Of a stretch of DNA of 64,000 nucleotides, positions 44,518 to 56,544 are shown one piece after another (position 1 is the stretch's first letter; each line of letters opens with the position of its first letter). The stretch is from Manihot esculenta. Lineage: Eukaryota > Streptophyta > Magnoliopsida > Malpighiales > Euphorbiaceae. The notes under the pieces are model-generated. The model searched no databases. It had not been told where the DNA came from and worked only from the letters and a program-made list of their open reading frames with translations. The stretch is taken from positions 33,164,716 to 33,228,715 of the forward strand of contig NC_035176.2 in NCBI RefSeq assembly GCF_001659605.2, given 5' to 3'. The translations under genes were made by a program, and so were the position numbers.

Positions 44518-47500
44518 ATTGATAAGAAATTGAAAGGGAGTTATCGATTTGTCAGTAATCGAACAAATTGGCAATATTAACAAGAACAAGAACTAATCGT
44601 GAAGTTTTGATGGAAAAATAAAGATTCTATCTTTCAACGGAAGTAAGAAGAGAAACTAAGCAAAGGATCTCAGATTGGAATTGTAGCGAAATGAGTTGGA
44701 TTAAATTTTGATTGTGTTTGTTGAATTGATGAGAAAAGGAGAGAAGGTGGAAAAAGCAAAGGCCTTAGTCTGGAAGGACTTGCAATAAAAGAGAAGAAGA
44801 AGAAGGTGCTTTTCCCTTTTGGACGAATAGACCGACTCTTGTCTCTTGGCTTCCACACAAACAATAGAGAAATTTTACCACAAAAATCCTGACCGTTAAA
44901 TTCGTTGATCAGTTCAATCGTGATATGAGCAATCACTGTTTTCCGATGGCTGCTCAGATGAGATGGATGGTCAGGGTTAATGAAGCAGTAGCATATGTGA
45001 GGACTGTCTCATTGAATCTTAGTTTACTATTAAGCCCAAATGGTTAGAAAAGTATGGACGATGTCAGAAGCTTCTCAGAATCACCACGCCGATGACACTA
45101 TAAGTGCCCCTTTAGACTTGTAATGGGGCCGACAATGGGCTTTTGTGTGGTTCACTCCCATTCAGGACTTGAAATGAAGAAAAGAGAAATTGAACAATAT
45201 CAATCTGATTTGGTTTCTTTTGTTATGCAATTTGGTTTGGTTAGTAATTTTAGAAAATTATTATATTGTTACCAAAAAAATGAAAATGAACGCAAGCCCA
45301 ATCCAGCACTTGCACCAGAGTCACAGAAGCAGAGACCCTAAACAAAATATTTCAGCTGGAGAGGCAACAATTTCTCGCCATATGCCTCAACGTGAAGTAA
45401 TCCTTCGACTAAATGATTGTTTTTTGTATTATTTGATAATGTGAGATAATTAATCCATTTAGAGTGTCAGAAATTGACAATAAGTGATTAATATTAAATT
45501 CATACCCAAACTAATGAATTAAGGTAGTATAAGAGATGATGCTATTCATGCTCAGTACGAATCTTTCTGCTCATTTTCAAAAGTATTTCATTTTTAATCT
45601 TGTAATTATGCTTAATGTGATCTTGGCTCACAAGTTCCTCTGTCAATGAGTATTAGTATGGATCTTCCCATAGCAATCGGCGCTTATTTTTTCAGCTGTT
45701 CAACTAGTCTCAAAAAGCACCAGTAAAAGTCTACCTTTTTGCTTTCTCTGGACTACCGAGCATAATCCCCCCCCTTATTCTTTGAGGTAAGGAAAAGCGC
45801 TAATTTCGCTTGGTTGCAGGTTAGCTCTTCCCTAATTGCGGGTCGGTTGTAGATAGTTTTCAGTGTTTCTAGTTCTGCAAGTCCAAATGAATCAGTGAAT
45901 ACCATCTCATAAACTTGACTTGTATTTAGTCCGTTTAGTTGGGCGAATTGGCCTTTACCGTCTTTGTGCAAGGCCAATTGCAATTGAGATGGTAGATAAC
46001 TCCGGATTATAAGTCAGCCTCCTTGAAGGTTGCAGCCTCTATAGGCTATAAGAGATTAAGAGCACGATGAACTCTACCCACTACAGCAGGAGACCTCAGT
46101 TTGCAGTGAGTGAGGTTGTTTTTGAAGTGTGGTGGTAGCTAGGTTCGTTGCTCCAGATGATGTCAAGGCAAACATGCAGACGATTGGGGCCATAGAAGCT
46201 ACCTTCTCTCCTCTCCCAACTGGCTTCTCCAGTCCTTGCTCTTGGAGATCTGGTGACGCTTTTGGATGTGTCTATGAGTGCTGGATCTCTAGAGTTTTTG
46301 CTAATGGATTTGGGGTTTCTTTGGGCCTGGTTGATGGACTCAAGGTCTTGTGTTATGTATTTGTTCATTGCAATCTTCGCCCAACTGGGCATGCAATGCA
46401 ATTATGCAGTTCAGGGGAAAGACAAAAAAACCCTGCATTTATATGTTCTCTTAGATAGTTTTGATCAATGATCAAGAAACCATGGAAAAACCATACCCGC
46501 ACTGCCTTCAAGTCTCTGTGTATATATAACATTCCTGTATCCAAAACGCAAACATTGACAACACAAAATGGTTTATTACCTGAGAAAGTTTACTTCTATC
46601 TAACCGGGTAGCAGAGAAACCCTGATTTCCCATTTTACCGCACATTTGAAATACTGTCAGATTGATTTATTTATGTGATTCAAAAGCATAGATGACATAT
46701 AGACAAAATAAAACAATGGAAACAGCAGCAAACAGAGTAGCCATAGCCATAGCAAATTTTCAAGACCCAACCAAGTAGCGCATGACTTGACTGCAACTGA
46801 GAGACACAAAGAAAGCTGAGAATCTTAGTAGCAGACAGTTGGTAATTGGCATCAGATTTCTTATCCAAGAAAATTAACGGAACCAATCTCCTTGGACAAG
46901 CTCTCAAGAGTAAAAGGATTGTCTTCATCCTTAGATTCCACTCTCCCATATAACCGTTTTAAAAGACCCAATTTATACAAGTGACTAATGAATGGTACCT
47001 TTGTGGGTTCTTAAATAATAGCAAACATCCTTCATTCCTCCCATAGCATTGTGTTGTTTCCATGTGCAACAAAATCCTACAATATAATTTGTCAATGGCT
47101 ATTCCTTTTACCCAGCCACCTGCATATGCCCCTTAAAGATCACACATCAGATGAATATGGCCATTAGAATAGAACCCTCCTGACGCAAACCGATGGATGT
47201 ACTTGCTTGTTCAACATGACTAAAATCATTGGCAACAGCTTAAAAGCTCACCTAGTTAAATCTCTCCCATTTAAAGCAAACGCAGGATTTCATTGAAACA
47301 ACTTCACATAATAGAAATATCTAAAAATGAAAACATCTCATCCCATTTTTCCCAGTGGCAAATGAGCAAAGGTGCAGATGAACAGGGAACAAATGATTGA
47401 ACAAACAAGGAAAGCAAAAAGCTGGAGGAACTAACCAAAAATACAAAATTTCAACAAAAAAGCTCTAACTTTACACAACCCAAATTTATTCAAACACCGA

Positions 47501-47633
47501 TTATAAAGCATTCATACAGTTCATCCAGATCACCATACTTTGCAAAGTCATACTCAAACAAAATCACAACAGAGAAGTCTATCCTTTACATTAGCGGTAG
47601 AAACAGAACACTGAAAATAGAAATCAAGAAAAT
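44518..47633. other. 3.1-kb spacer between UBP22 and the MAPR gene, mostly unrecognised
   Basis: 44518-44940 is the UBP22 leader and promoter side. 45100-46480 is less AT-rich than other spacers and has open frames on both strands (45753-45983 minus, 46129-46458 plus) that match no family I know. It could be decayed transposon or organelle-derived DNA. 46500-47633 includes the 3' untranslated region of the MAPR gene. I do not call a gene. Confidence 0.4.
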
Positions 47634-47936
47634 TCAAGAGATAACACGGCCAACAATGGGGTACTTAGCTTCAAACTTCTTCTCCCAGTCATCGAGTACA
47701 CCCATCTCCTTCTCAGTAAGGCCATCCAAAGAAGGAGAGACATCTTCATCGTTCTTGCTCATCTTGGCAAGAGCTCTGCTAGCGTCCTTGCCAGCGAACA
47801 TGGCGTATGAGCCGCCTGGCCCATAAAAGGACTTGCCGGTGGTCACATCGAAAACGCGACCCTTGATTGCTACGTAGATAGGCTTTGATGGGTCTGTGCC
47901 GCTGTATTGGATGAGTTGATCGGCTGTGAACTCCAT
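47634..47936 (-). CDS. MAPR2: Membrane-associated progesterone/steroid-binding-like protein, cytochrome-b5 fold
   Basis: A single-exon gene of 100 residues, spanning almost nothing but the cytochrome b5-like heme/steroid-binding domain. It starts MEFTADQLIQYSGTD, followed by PIYVAIKGRVFDVTTG, then YGPGGSYAMFAGKDASRALA and LDDWEKKFEAKYPIVGRV. These are hallmarks of the MAPR family, whose conserved tyrosines ligate heme in animal PGRMC1. It lacks the N-terminal membrane anchor of MSBP1 and matches the small soluble form, such as the product of Arabidopsis At2g24940 (100 residues from memory). The exact ligand is not known. The ATG is the only one near the domain start. The leader lies within 47937-48010. 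Confidence 0.92.
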   Translation of the reverse strand: MEFTADQLIQYSGTDPSKPIYVAIKGRVFDVTTGKSFYGPGGSYAMFAGKDASRALAKMSKNDEDVSPSLDGLTEKEMGVLDDWEKKFEAKYPIVGRVIS

Positions 47937-49011
47937 GGAGATGAGAGTTTGGTCTGGCCTAGGGATTGGAGACAGAGTAACTGAAGAAGAACACCGGTCC
48001 TGGAGATGAGAGTGACTTCAAATATCCTGGCTGAACTCCCGGTATTCCATTATATCCATATAAAATAAAATCAATTGTATGCACATAATTTTTTTTTTTT
48101 TTAAAAAAAGGAAATTTATTATTAAATTTAATTGTCATTTATATAGAGAGAGAGTTTTTTGGGTATAATTTTAAGATACTTAATTTATGAAAAATAAATA
48201 TCGCTTTATCTAAATATAAAAGGGAAAATATAGCAAACTGTTGTCGTTATTGCACAGTTCCTGGGCAACTGGAGATGCACTCGCAAAGCTCAGCCATTCC
48301 TCTTTCGTAATCTAGCAAAGCTTATTTAATTATATATAATGGAGAAAGAATTTTATAATGATTAAATTAAATACTATATCAAAAATTAATTTAAATATGC
48401 AATAATTATACTATCTGAAATAAAGATATTTAATCTACCAATTATTACATCCATCCTGTTTTAAGTTCAGTTTATAATGACATCTCCCTTTCTTTTTTTT
48501 CTTTTTTGCTAATATTTACCAATGATCACTGAATTTTAGTACCGCATCTTTTATGATCAGAATTCAGTACAAATTTCAATGAAACACTTGCTAAAGTTCA
48601 GTGTCAGCCAAAGTTACCCTTTTTATTGCATTATAGAACTGTAGGATAGGATCAGAATACCGCCATTCAATTTCCAAGATGAAGACAAACTTACTATATC
48701 ACTGGCTTAATACAAGGACTATTCCAGACCTGAGTTTCTGGAAGAAAACAAATATAGCGTTCATTAATGGTTCAATAGAATGAGGAAAAAAGAACTATGG
48801 CATCCATTACTAGTCCACTACACTCTTATGGAGTAGAATCAATCAGAGCTGTCTCCCATGCTACCCAAGATAAACAATCTGCGAGGTAAATTATACATGG
48901 CGTCACCCCACCATGCATACAACAGGTCATCGTCCTAGAATAGCACCTTTCTTTGTGGATTTTTTTTTGCACTTCAACCCTTCCTTTGATCAACAACTGC
49001 AAGGAACCACA
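47937..49011. other. MAPR promoter side and EMC4 3' untranslated region
   Basis: 48040-48480 is AT-rich, with a run of T at 48090-48101 and an AG-rich stretch (GAGAGAGAG at 48145). 48500-49011 is probably the 3' untranslated region of EMC4. I see no gene. Confidence 0.45.
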
Positions 49012-52000
49012 TTAATGCAGGGGAATGCCACCACCTGAATATTCAACCTCCTGAAATTTAAACAGTGAAAATAACCCATTGTTAGACAAAGGGTCAATGT
49101 ATATACTTCTTAATGAAGATGCACTTTTAATCAACAAGATAAAATGAAGTATTTTAGGAGAACTTTAACATGGAATTCCAAAAAGAACGGAATAAATATG
49201 CACAATAAGGAAGAAAACACGACTATGAAAGAAACTATAAAATATTTGCAATGGCGCTCAGATAATCAGAAAAACTTGGTCAAACTTTATGCAGAGGAAA
49301 ATAATGAATTGCAGGATATATTTTGTTGGCAAAGTACTGCAAACCTCAGCCAAATGTTCTAAGTATCTATCCATTAGAATCTCTTACCCCAACAAGATAA
49401 ATATCATGGTTATGACAAATAGATAGGAGCAATTAAATTTCAGCACAGATAAAAGAGAACATGCAACATATTTCATTTTCCTTTTTTTCCCCCCCAAAAA
49501 AAAAAGTTCTCCCTTAGTTGAACTTCTTAGGAGCATCAAACAAACCTGAGCAGGAGGCAAGGATGAGACCCAGTCAGATGCATGAGTTGGAAGAAGCCCC
49601 AATGTGTTAAGCTGCCCAAGTCAAAGATACAGAACATTATGAGATGAACCCTTATCTTTTTCCCCATTTATTTTTGAAGGAAGGAATAATTTAGTTAGAA
49701 AAGCCGAGGAAAATGCATCTTACCTTCCAAATTCCCAGTGCTAAACCCCCCAAATTAAGGGCAATAAACAGCAACTTAGGCCCAAGAAGATCTACTTTAC
49801 TGTCTTTGTATGGCTCAAAAACTGGGAAAAAAAAGAAAGTTAAAACCCTTCATTTGACATAATTCTTGTAAAAACGAATTCTTACAAAGTCATGCAAAAT
49901 TTCAACTTTTTCAAAATGAAACATTTTTAAGTTAAAAAAAATTGAATTCTCCATTCCAAATAAGAGAATTGTTAGAAAATAATTTCTTATAAAATTTTTT
50001 ATTCCAAATGAAGGAAAAAGGATTTAGCTTCAAATAAAACAACTTTTGGGAGCACGCTACATACAAAATATCAATTATTATGGAAAAACTTAATAACCTA
50101 ACTATATGAGAGCAAAGTACACATATGGTGATTGTGATGAGGAAAGTAAGTAATAAATAAAGATGTTGCTTAAGAAACAAAAAGGAAAATACTATAGATT
50201 ACCAGTAAAAACGGTACAAAAATACTGACATAAAAAAAATTAGGAGATATTAAAAAAAAAAAAGAAATCTACTGATTATAAAGAAGCATAGATTTCATTC
50301 ACCCAAACAGGAGAAAGAGAGGGGGGGGGGGGGGGGACAAATAAAAGCTGTTGAAGAGTCATGGAGGTGCTAACTATCTTGATTCAATGTACATTTTAAG
50401 ATAATAGGAAAACCCAGCAGTTGATGGATGTTGTTACAATCTCTCCTTGGTATACTTTGCAAGATAGTGTTAGAAGCAAGCAGGTTGGTTTGAGAGGCTC
50501 TCGTTTCGTGAAGTTTAAGAGAACAGAGTTCCCCAGGGAGAAAAAGATGGAGGCAGAAGGGAGGCAGGAGGAGGATTCAATTTGTGTGAATGATAACCAA
50601 TGCATATACAAGTCATTCATTCCATAAAGAACTATAGAAAGGATGCGTTCAATCTGGTATCTTAGGTCCTGAGAGCACCACTCATATGTAAAAGTTCATA
50701 ATAGATTGTGTGGGCTATCCCCTGCAAAACTCCCAACCTTTTCCATAAGAGTGTATCAATAAATAAGATCTTAAGGTCGGCTTACCCTTCCCAACCCCTT
50801 GAAGAGCACTTATGGGCTGCCAAAGAGCTGAAAATGTAATACCAATGCTAAAAAGATGAACTGTATTTCCAGCCATCCACATCATGAACCCCATCATCAG
50901 CAAATTCTTGAAAGGTGCTTGTGCCACTTCCCAAGCTTTCTGTTCATATATTATAAAGACAACAGTGCTAATCAACAATGCAATAATAATCACTTTGACA
51001 CTAAACATTTTACTTGATAGCTACACAGAAATATTCACAACATGGAAATTGAGGTTATATATGATCAAGGAATAATATAAAGACCTGAGAGAACCCTAGT
51101 AACGTGCATGAAATCAGCAGATTGTCCTTTCTTTCATGACTATCTTCTTTGAGGAGACCAGACAAAATTGCAAATTTCTTTTATCTGCTTTAGACTTTAA
51201 GCTTTTAGATTCCACAAAAAGTCTTTCGACACAACAGCCTAATAACAATGGCGACTGATAATTTTCTCTCCAACTCACTCTTCACCCAACTTTGCCCCTT
51301 GGCGTACCCCTCACTCACTTACCCTAGCAGCTTTGAGCCATCACTTTCAGGAACCAAACACCATGGTCCACGGAAGAATGTACAAAACTAAACCGCCTTC
51401 AAGGCAAATTTCTCAACTCAAGTAACCTGTTGAATTTTCCCCTTTTTTCAGGATATTTATCATCAAGTTTTAAGATGATGTGACTTTTTGGATAAGAAGA
51501 AGTCATCACAAAAACATGTAAAAGAGACGATTACAGTAAACTAATATCCTTCAATTTGAGATTTAATTGGAGATTAATGAAATTATCTACCATTGAGAGT
51601 TGGGAAGGCCACTTCTGTCAGCTTGAAGACTATATAAAATATACATTAGATATTAGACAACTGAATCCTTGAATCACCAAAAATTCATCCCATGATAGTA
51701 GGTCTGAAGGATTATTGTCTAAGATGCCGAAAATGGAATGATAATTTTTTCCCTTATCACCACATAAGAGAAAATTATTCCAATAATCAATTCTTAGCCT
51801 TTTTTTTCTTTTTTCCAGATATACCAATTCCGTACCTTTCTATCTATAAAGTAGACTACAACAATATAATACTCGAAAAACAGGATCAAACAAGAGGGGA
51901 GCTAACCTGAGCTTTCCAATTAGCTTCAGCATCCTTTTTTTGCTTAGTTACAGTGGAATCATCCTGTAACACATCCACAACCAAAAACATTTGAGAATTA

Positions 52001-52182
52001 AAGCAGTAGATAAAAGAATATTTTCCAAAATGAAGAAAGAACAGATTGAGAACCTGATCTTGAGAAGCGCGAGAGAAACCAGGAGGATCGGGAAAGTCCC
52101 GAGAAGAAGGAGCGGTCGAATTGTCAGTGAAATCAACAGCCCATCTACGGCCCGAACCCATCACTGCTTTTCCTTTGTCCAT
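49012..52182 (-). CDS. EMC4: ER membrane protein complex subunit 4
   Basis: EMC4 is a subunit of the ER membrane complex, which inserts and folds multipass and tail-anchored membrane proteins. Coding exons: 52054-52182, 51907-51963, 50786-50939, 49724-49821, 49546-49611, 49012-49050. They sum to 180 residues in frame. The N-terminus MDKGKAVMGSGRRWAVDF is the plant EMC4 signature and fixes the start. DFPDPPGFSRASQDQ and KKDAEANWKAQKAWEVAQAP follow. Membrane segments start at LLMMGFMMWMAGNTVHLFSI, with a second at PKLLFIALNLGGLALGIW. The tail is EVEYSGGGIPLH. The exon 3 donor is read as GG|GTAAGC to keep frame. Intron 2 (~970 bp) and intron 3 (~960 bp, with a 16-G run) are large. Confidence 0.92.
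50321..50336 (+). repeat. Run of 16 G in EMC4 intron 3
   Basis: A homopolymer of 16 G follows GAGAAAGAGA. On the transcribed minus strand it is poly-C; on the other strand it could form a G-quadruplex. Length may be a sequencing or assembly artefact. Confidence 0.8.
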
Positions 52183-53008
52183 GTCTTGTGATGTTGTTGG
52201 AAGAAAAGGATCGACAGATACAGTAGAAGATTCCTCTTCTCCCCTGATTGGACCCCTGTGTTTGGAGATGGAGGTTACGAAAGCTCGTATATAGTTCACG
52301 CGGCGGCACAAGAAGACGTCGGGCAAGGGATAGGCGGCTTTCTCCTTTCCTTTGTGTTTGTGTGTTTGTGGTCTGCTTCGGCCTACTCTCTCTCTCTCTC
52401 CCCCTTAACCAAACGTCCAATTTATTTATTTAGTATTTATTATTATTAATTACTCTCCAAAATTTTAGGAAAATTGCAAATTATAACAATAGAAATGACA
52501 TTTAAATACTTAGAAATTGTTAAATTGTATTAATTTATTTTACATTCATAAACTCTTTAAAATAATGTTAAACGGCCCATTTAGTAATCTAATCAAAGCT
52601 AAAATGCCACAATTAATTTTAAATTAATGTATTACAAATTAGAAATTTCCTACAGAAACAGAATACAAATCAACGACGTGGGTGGTTACAAGTAATTCTC
52701 ATGTAACCTTAGAAATTAGATTAACTGATATTTTATTGTATTTTTCAGATGGAATTCCATTACAGAACACTGCATCAGCCAAACGCAGCAGGGCAGCTCT
52801 TGACAGACTAAACAACTACTTATCTTAACAATATAAAACAGGAGGAACAAGTGTCCATTCTTCAAGATTTTTGTGCATTCACGGCTGCTGCTGCTGCTGC
52901 TGCTATAACTCTCCCTTGAATGCTGGTTCAATCTCCACTAAAACATACTTCCCAGGCTTTCATGAGATGCAGCCTAGGATTTGCGATGTCTCAAGCGTAA
53001 TGATGCTC
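52183..53008. other. EMC4 promoter side and 3' region of the SLC35F-like gene
   Basis: 52183-52420 is the EMC4 leader, with a CTCTCTCTCTCTC tract near 52388. 52440-52740 is AT-rich. 52740-53008 is probably the 3' untranslated region of the next gene and includes a short (CTG)n run at about 52882-52903. An alternative last exon of that gene may lie near 52960 (see its entry). Confidence 0.45.
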
Positions 53009-55166
53009 TTATGGGTATATATAGAATACCTGAATACATCCAACGACGTAGATTGCAGAGTAATGACGGCCATGTATAACCATGTCACCTAACATTGCAA
53101 GTGGTATTGTCAAGGAAATGCCCAATGTTGCGACTAGTGGAGTTGTCCAAATCACAGAAAGTGCCCTGCACAATTCTGCTTTATTAGTAAAAGAATCCAG
53201 CGGCTAGGGCAGCTTTAATGTCCAGTTCTTAACAACAGATGATATCCACTTTTAGGACAGCGAACAAACTAAACTTCAGCTCGATTTATTTGCCAGTTCC
53301 AATTTTAAAGGAGGAAAGAGAATGTCATTTTACCAAGTAACACACACAAGTCCTGGTTGCTCTCATTAGAGCTTCAATATGAAAAACCAAAATGTTAAAT
53401 CATCATCTTGTCCAATAAACCATAATTGGCAACTGGAGACATACCACAAGTAATCTGACAGAACACTCCCTACAAAGCCATTTAACAGCAAAACTTCATC
53501 CACAAATGTCGAATGTGGTAATTTGAATGCTGGTTCAATCCCCACAGCATTCAGTGGAAACACTGCAAGTAATAACATTGCTATGAAATGTGCAACTATA
53601 GGCGAGGCAAATGCAGGCATAAACTATGAAAATGAGAATTGGAACTTAGAATAGGATTACAACCACCAAAGCACCCACAAAAGCACAAGAAAAAAATTCA
53701 ATTGATGTGTTTTTCGTATGCCATTTACGGGCATAATAACTTTGAAGCAATAGAGCGATGATAATTATAACAGTCAATAAACTACTTACAAAGCCACCAA
53801 AGCCCAAAAAGAGTGAAAAGACCAATGTAGCCAAAGAATTTTTGCATATCAACCCTCTCGCCTTCTGATCCAGCACATCTCTTGAGCAGCACTGCATTTT
53901 AATAGGCAGTTAACAAGATATGAAATGGATCATTGTTGCTATCAAACTCCTATATCGCCTATCTAACCTGTAAATAAGCCAGATGACATTGCTGAGAAAA
54001 GCCCAAATATGTCCCCCATGATTGAATGCCTTCTTGCCCTTGGAACATAAATAGGAGATAAGTGTTGGAAAATGAACAGGGAAAATGATAAAAAAAAGCA
54101 AGACTTGTACAAAAAGTTATGAAGACTTAAATATGACATATCTGCTACTACACATACGACACTGTAACTTACTCGGAGACGCTTAGCATTTCATCTGCTG
54201 CTGAAGTTTTTCCAACTGTGGTCATGGCTACACCAGCCATGCTGATAAAAACAGCAACCAACTTGGCAAAATTGATGGAGTCCTGACCAAGAATACCTCC
54301 AAAGAAAAGAGTAAAGAATGCCGACGTAGAAGTTAAGACAGTTGTACTTGCAACACTTGTATTTGCTAAAGCTGAGTTTGATAGATACTGCATTATCAAA
54401 GTAACTAAATAATTACACAAAATGTTTACAAAACAACCTTGATGACCACCATCTCATAAAAAATTGCGAAAATTGCAATATACCATGGATTACCCCGTCA
54501 AGCTGCTTTGCAAGAGCAATGTCTCCTAATGAATAGATGATGGACGAATCAAATTACCTCTGTCAGAAACCAGATTGGAGCAAGACATAAACTGCACTTG
54601 GCAACTTCCCATGAACTAATTTTGCAACTCCGTTCAAGCAAGGGGGGTTCTTCATCACCATTCTTCACAATCACAGGCCACCCCTCCTCCCTGTCAGTTA
54701 CTAGGCAGCAACAGGCTTCAGTTTCTGGGCCTTGGTACACATCATTGATTGTAAGCGGGATATCAAGTCCCGTAGAAGAGCTACTAACAGAGCTGCCACT
54801 GTAGACGCCCTTGAACAAGTAAGTGTGAAATAAACTACAGAACCAGTCTTTTATAAAAGCTATAGGTAGATAGACTACCATGAGAGACACCCCAAGATAT
54901 GTAAGTGCGAACGGCTGTTTATACTTTTCAAAGATGTTCTGCAGGAAATAAGAAATGGAAGCTGAAATTTCAATTATCAGTTGATATAAAATGATTTTAA
55001 TAAATGTCTCTCTTTTTCCTTCCCAAACAAACAGAATATGACGAATCAAACATCGAAAAGAGAATACAAGATTAAAGCCAACTACCTGAGTGATCTCTGC
55101 GGAAGCGACCCATATGAACACAACTGCGCCAATCAATCCCAAGCCAGTTTTATATTTCCAGGCCAT
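53009..55166 (-). CDS. SLC35F-like nucleotide-sugar/EamA-type transporter
   Basis: A ten-span membrane carrier of the drug/metabolite transporter superfamily, close to SLC35F5; the substrate is unknown. Coding exons: 55086-55166, 54558-54938, 54173-54387, 53968-54038, 53790-53891, 53445-53562, 53009-53165. They sum to 374 residues in frame. Features in order: [41 protein letters not shown], a hydrophilic loop (residues ~70-140, with [13 protein letters not shown]), [21 protein letters not shown], the paired repeat ([20 protein letters not shown]), [12 protein letters not shown] and [19 protein letters not shown] chose ATG 55166 by family resemblance; 55226 would add 20 residues. The last exon as drawn ends IQVFYIYP by reading through a donor-like CAG|GTATTC, so the true C-terminus may be on a further exon. 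Confidence 0.85.
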
Positions 55167-56544
55167 TTTGCCTAGAAACGCCAAGCCAACAACCAAATAC
55201 TCAACAGGATGGAAAATTAACCCCAAAAGTGAACTGGGTAATCTTGAATTTGCTATAAAATCTTCTTCTTTGGAGAAGCTTTGAGCACTAGAAAGAATAT
55301 GAGATCCATGAGAGATAGTGGGGAGACATTGACATGTAAATTGTTCTTGTTTGTTGAAAAGTAAAGTAACAACAATATTGCATTTAACAGTTGTGGGTTT
55401 CTCAGCTGATATTTTCTTGGTGTCAGCTCCAGGTTAAACGGCCGTGACAAATGGTGGTGTTTTGACAAGACTTTCATCCAGCTCTGGGATGACGTGGCAG
55501 CCGTGGAGGTCGGGATCTGAAATCAATACGAGGTTGACATGTCATCATCGGAATTCGGAACTATACGTTTTATGTTTTTTTTATTTTTTACATCAAATAA
55601 TAAATTTTTTGTCCATTATTAGCACTTAAATTTTTATGTTTAGAAAATAGCTCATTTAAATTTGATTCTGTGGTAAATTCTTATTATTTTCTTTATTTTT
55701 TCTAACTTTTTGTTAATAAAAAAATAATTTAATATATCTTGAATAGATTATAATTTTATTTTAAATTTTATTATTAAATATTTTTATATTAATATTTTAA
55801 TATATTCTGATAGCATTCACGGATATAATTTAATTATAAATATATTTAAATAAATTTAAAAAATCTCAAATTTTATCTTTTTATTCCTGATTCCATTTAA
55901 AAAAAAAACTATAATACGATGAATCACTTATTTTTATATTATAAAAATTTAAGTTTGAAAAAAGGTAAGAGCCTAAGACAAAACTAAAATTTATGAACAT
56001 TATTATCAATTTTTTCAAAAAATTTTTTTAAAAAAAAGAGCAATTTAACCTTATAATTATTACCAACATTAATAAGATAGTTTTAATTAATAAAATAAGA
56101 TAAATTTTTTTAATAAAAAAGTAGACTCATTCTCTATTCACTATTTACAAAATGTTGATTATGCTAGCATAGATGTAACAGTTTCAAGTAAATTTCAATT
56201 AATCCGCCCAAAATTGGAAGAGTTTAAAGAGTTGAAACAAAAGTTTTATCTTATTTTGCCCACCATGCCATGGTTATAAATCAGACCAAAAATACAATGT
56301 GATAAGACCGAATCATGAGCAACATTCTCTTTCTGAACTGATGGTCTTGCTAAGGCAGTTGTTTCTTTCACAGCCTCGAATGACTAGGGTGCTCATCCTC
56401 CATTGTTCCATACTGCTGTTTGATTCTACTAATATATGAATTGTTCTTTGATTTAAAAACAAAAAATTATATCCCACTATACATTGCAATTGAGCTCCTA
56501 TCAAAATTGATTGCTACCAAAAAAAAAGGGAGGAAAATAAAGAA
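55167..56544. other. Spacer between the SLC35F-like gene and MGD1
   Basis: 55167-55480 is the promoter side of the SLC35F-like gene. 55560-56200 is extremely AT-rich with nothing recognised. 56200-56544 is probably the 3' untranslated region of the MGDG synthase gene. Confidence 0.5.

Noticed and set aside
45753..45983. 76-codon minus-strand frame starting MQLALHKDGKGQFAQ
   Set aside because: Looks more protein-like than most, but I recognise no family and see no gene signals around it.
46129..46458. 109-codon plus-strand frame
   Set aside because: No known domain; also open on the opposite strand at 46096-46401.
49144..49362. 72-codon plus-strand frame antisense to the EMC4 gene
   Set aside because: Lies in the intron before the last EMC4 exon and is AT-driven.
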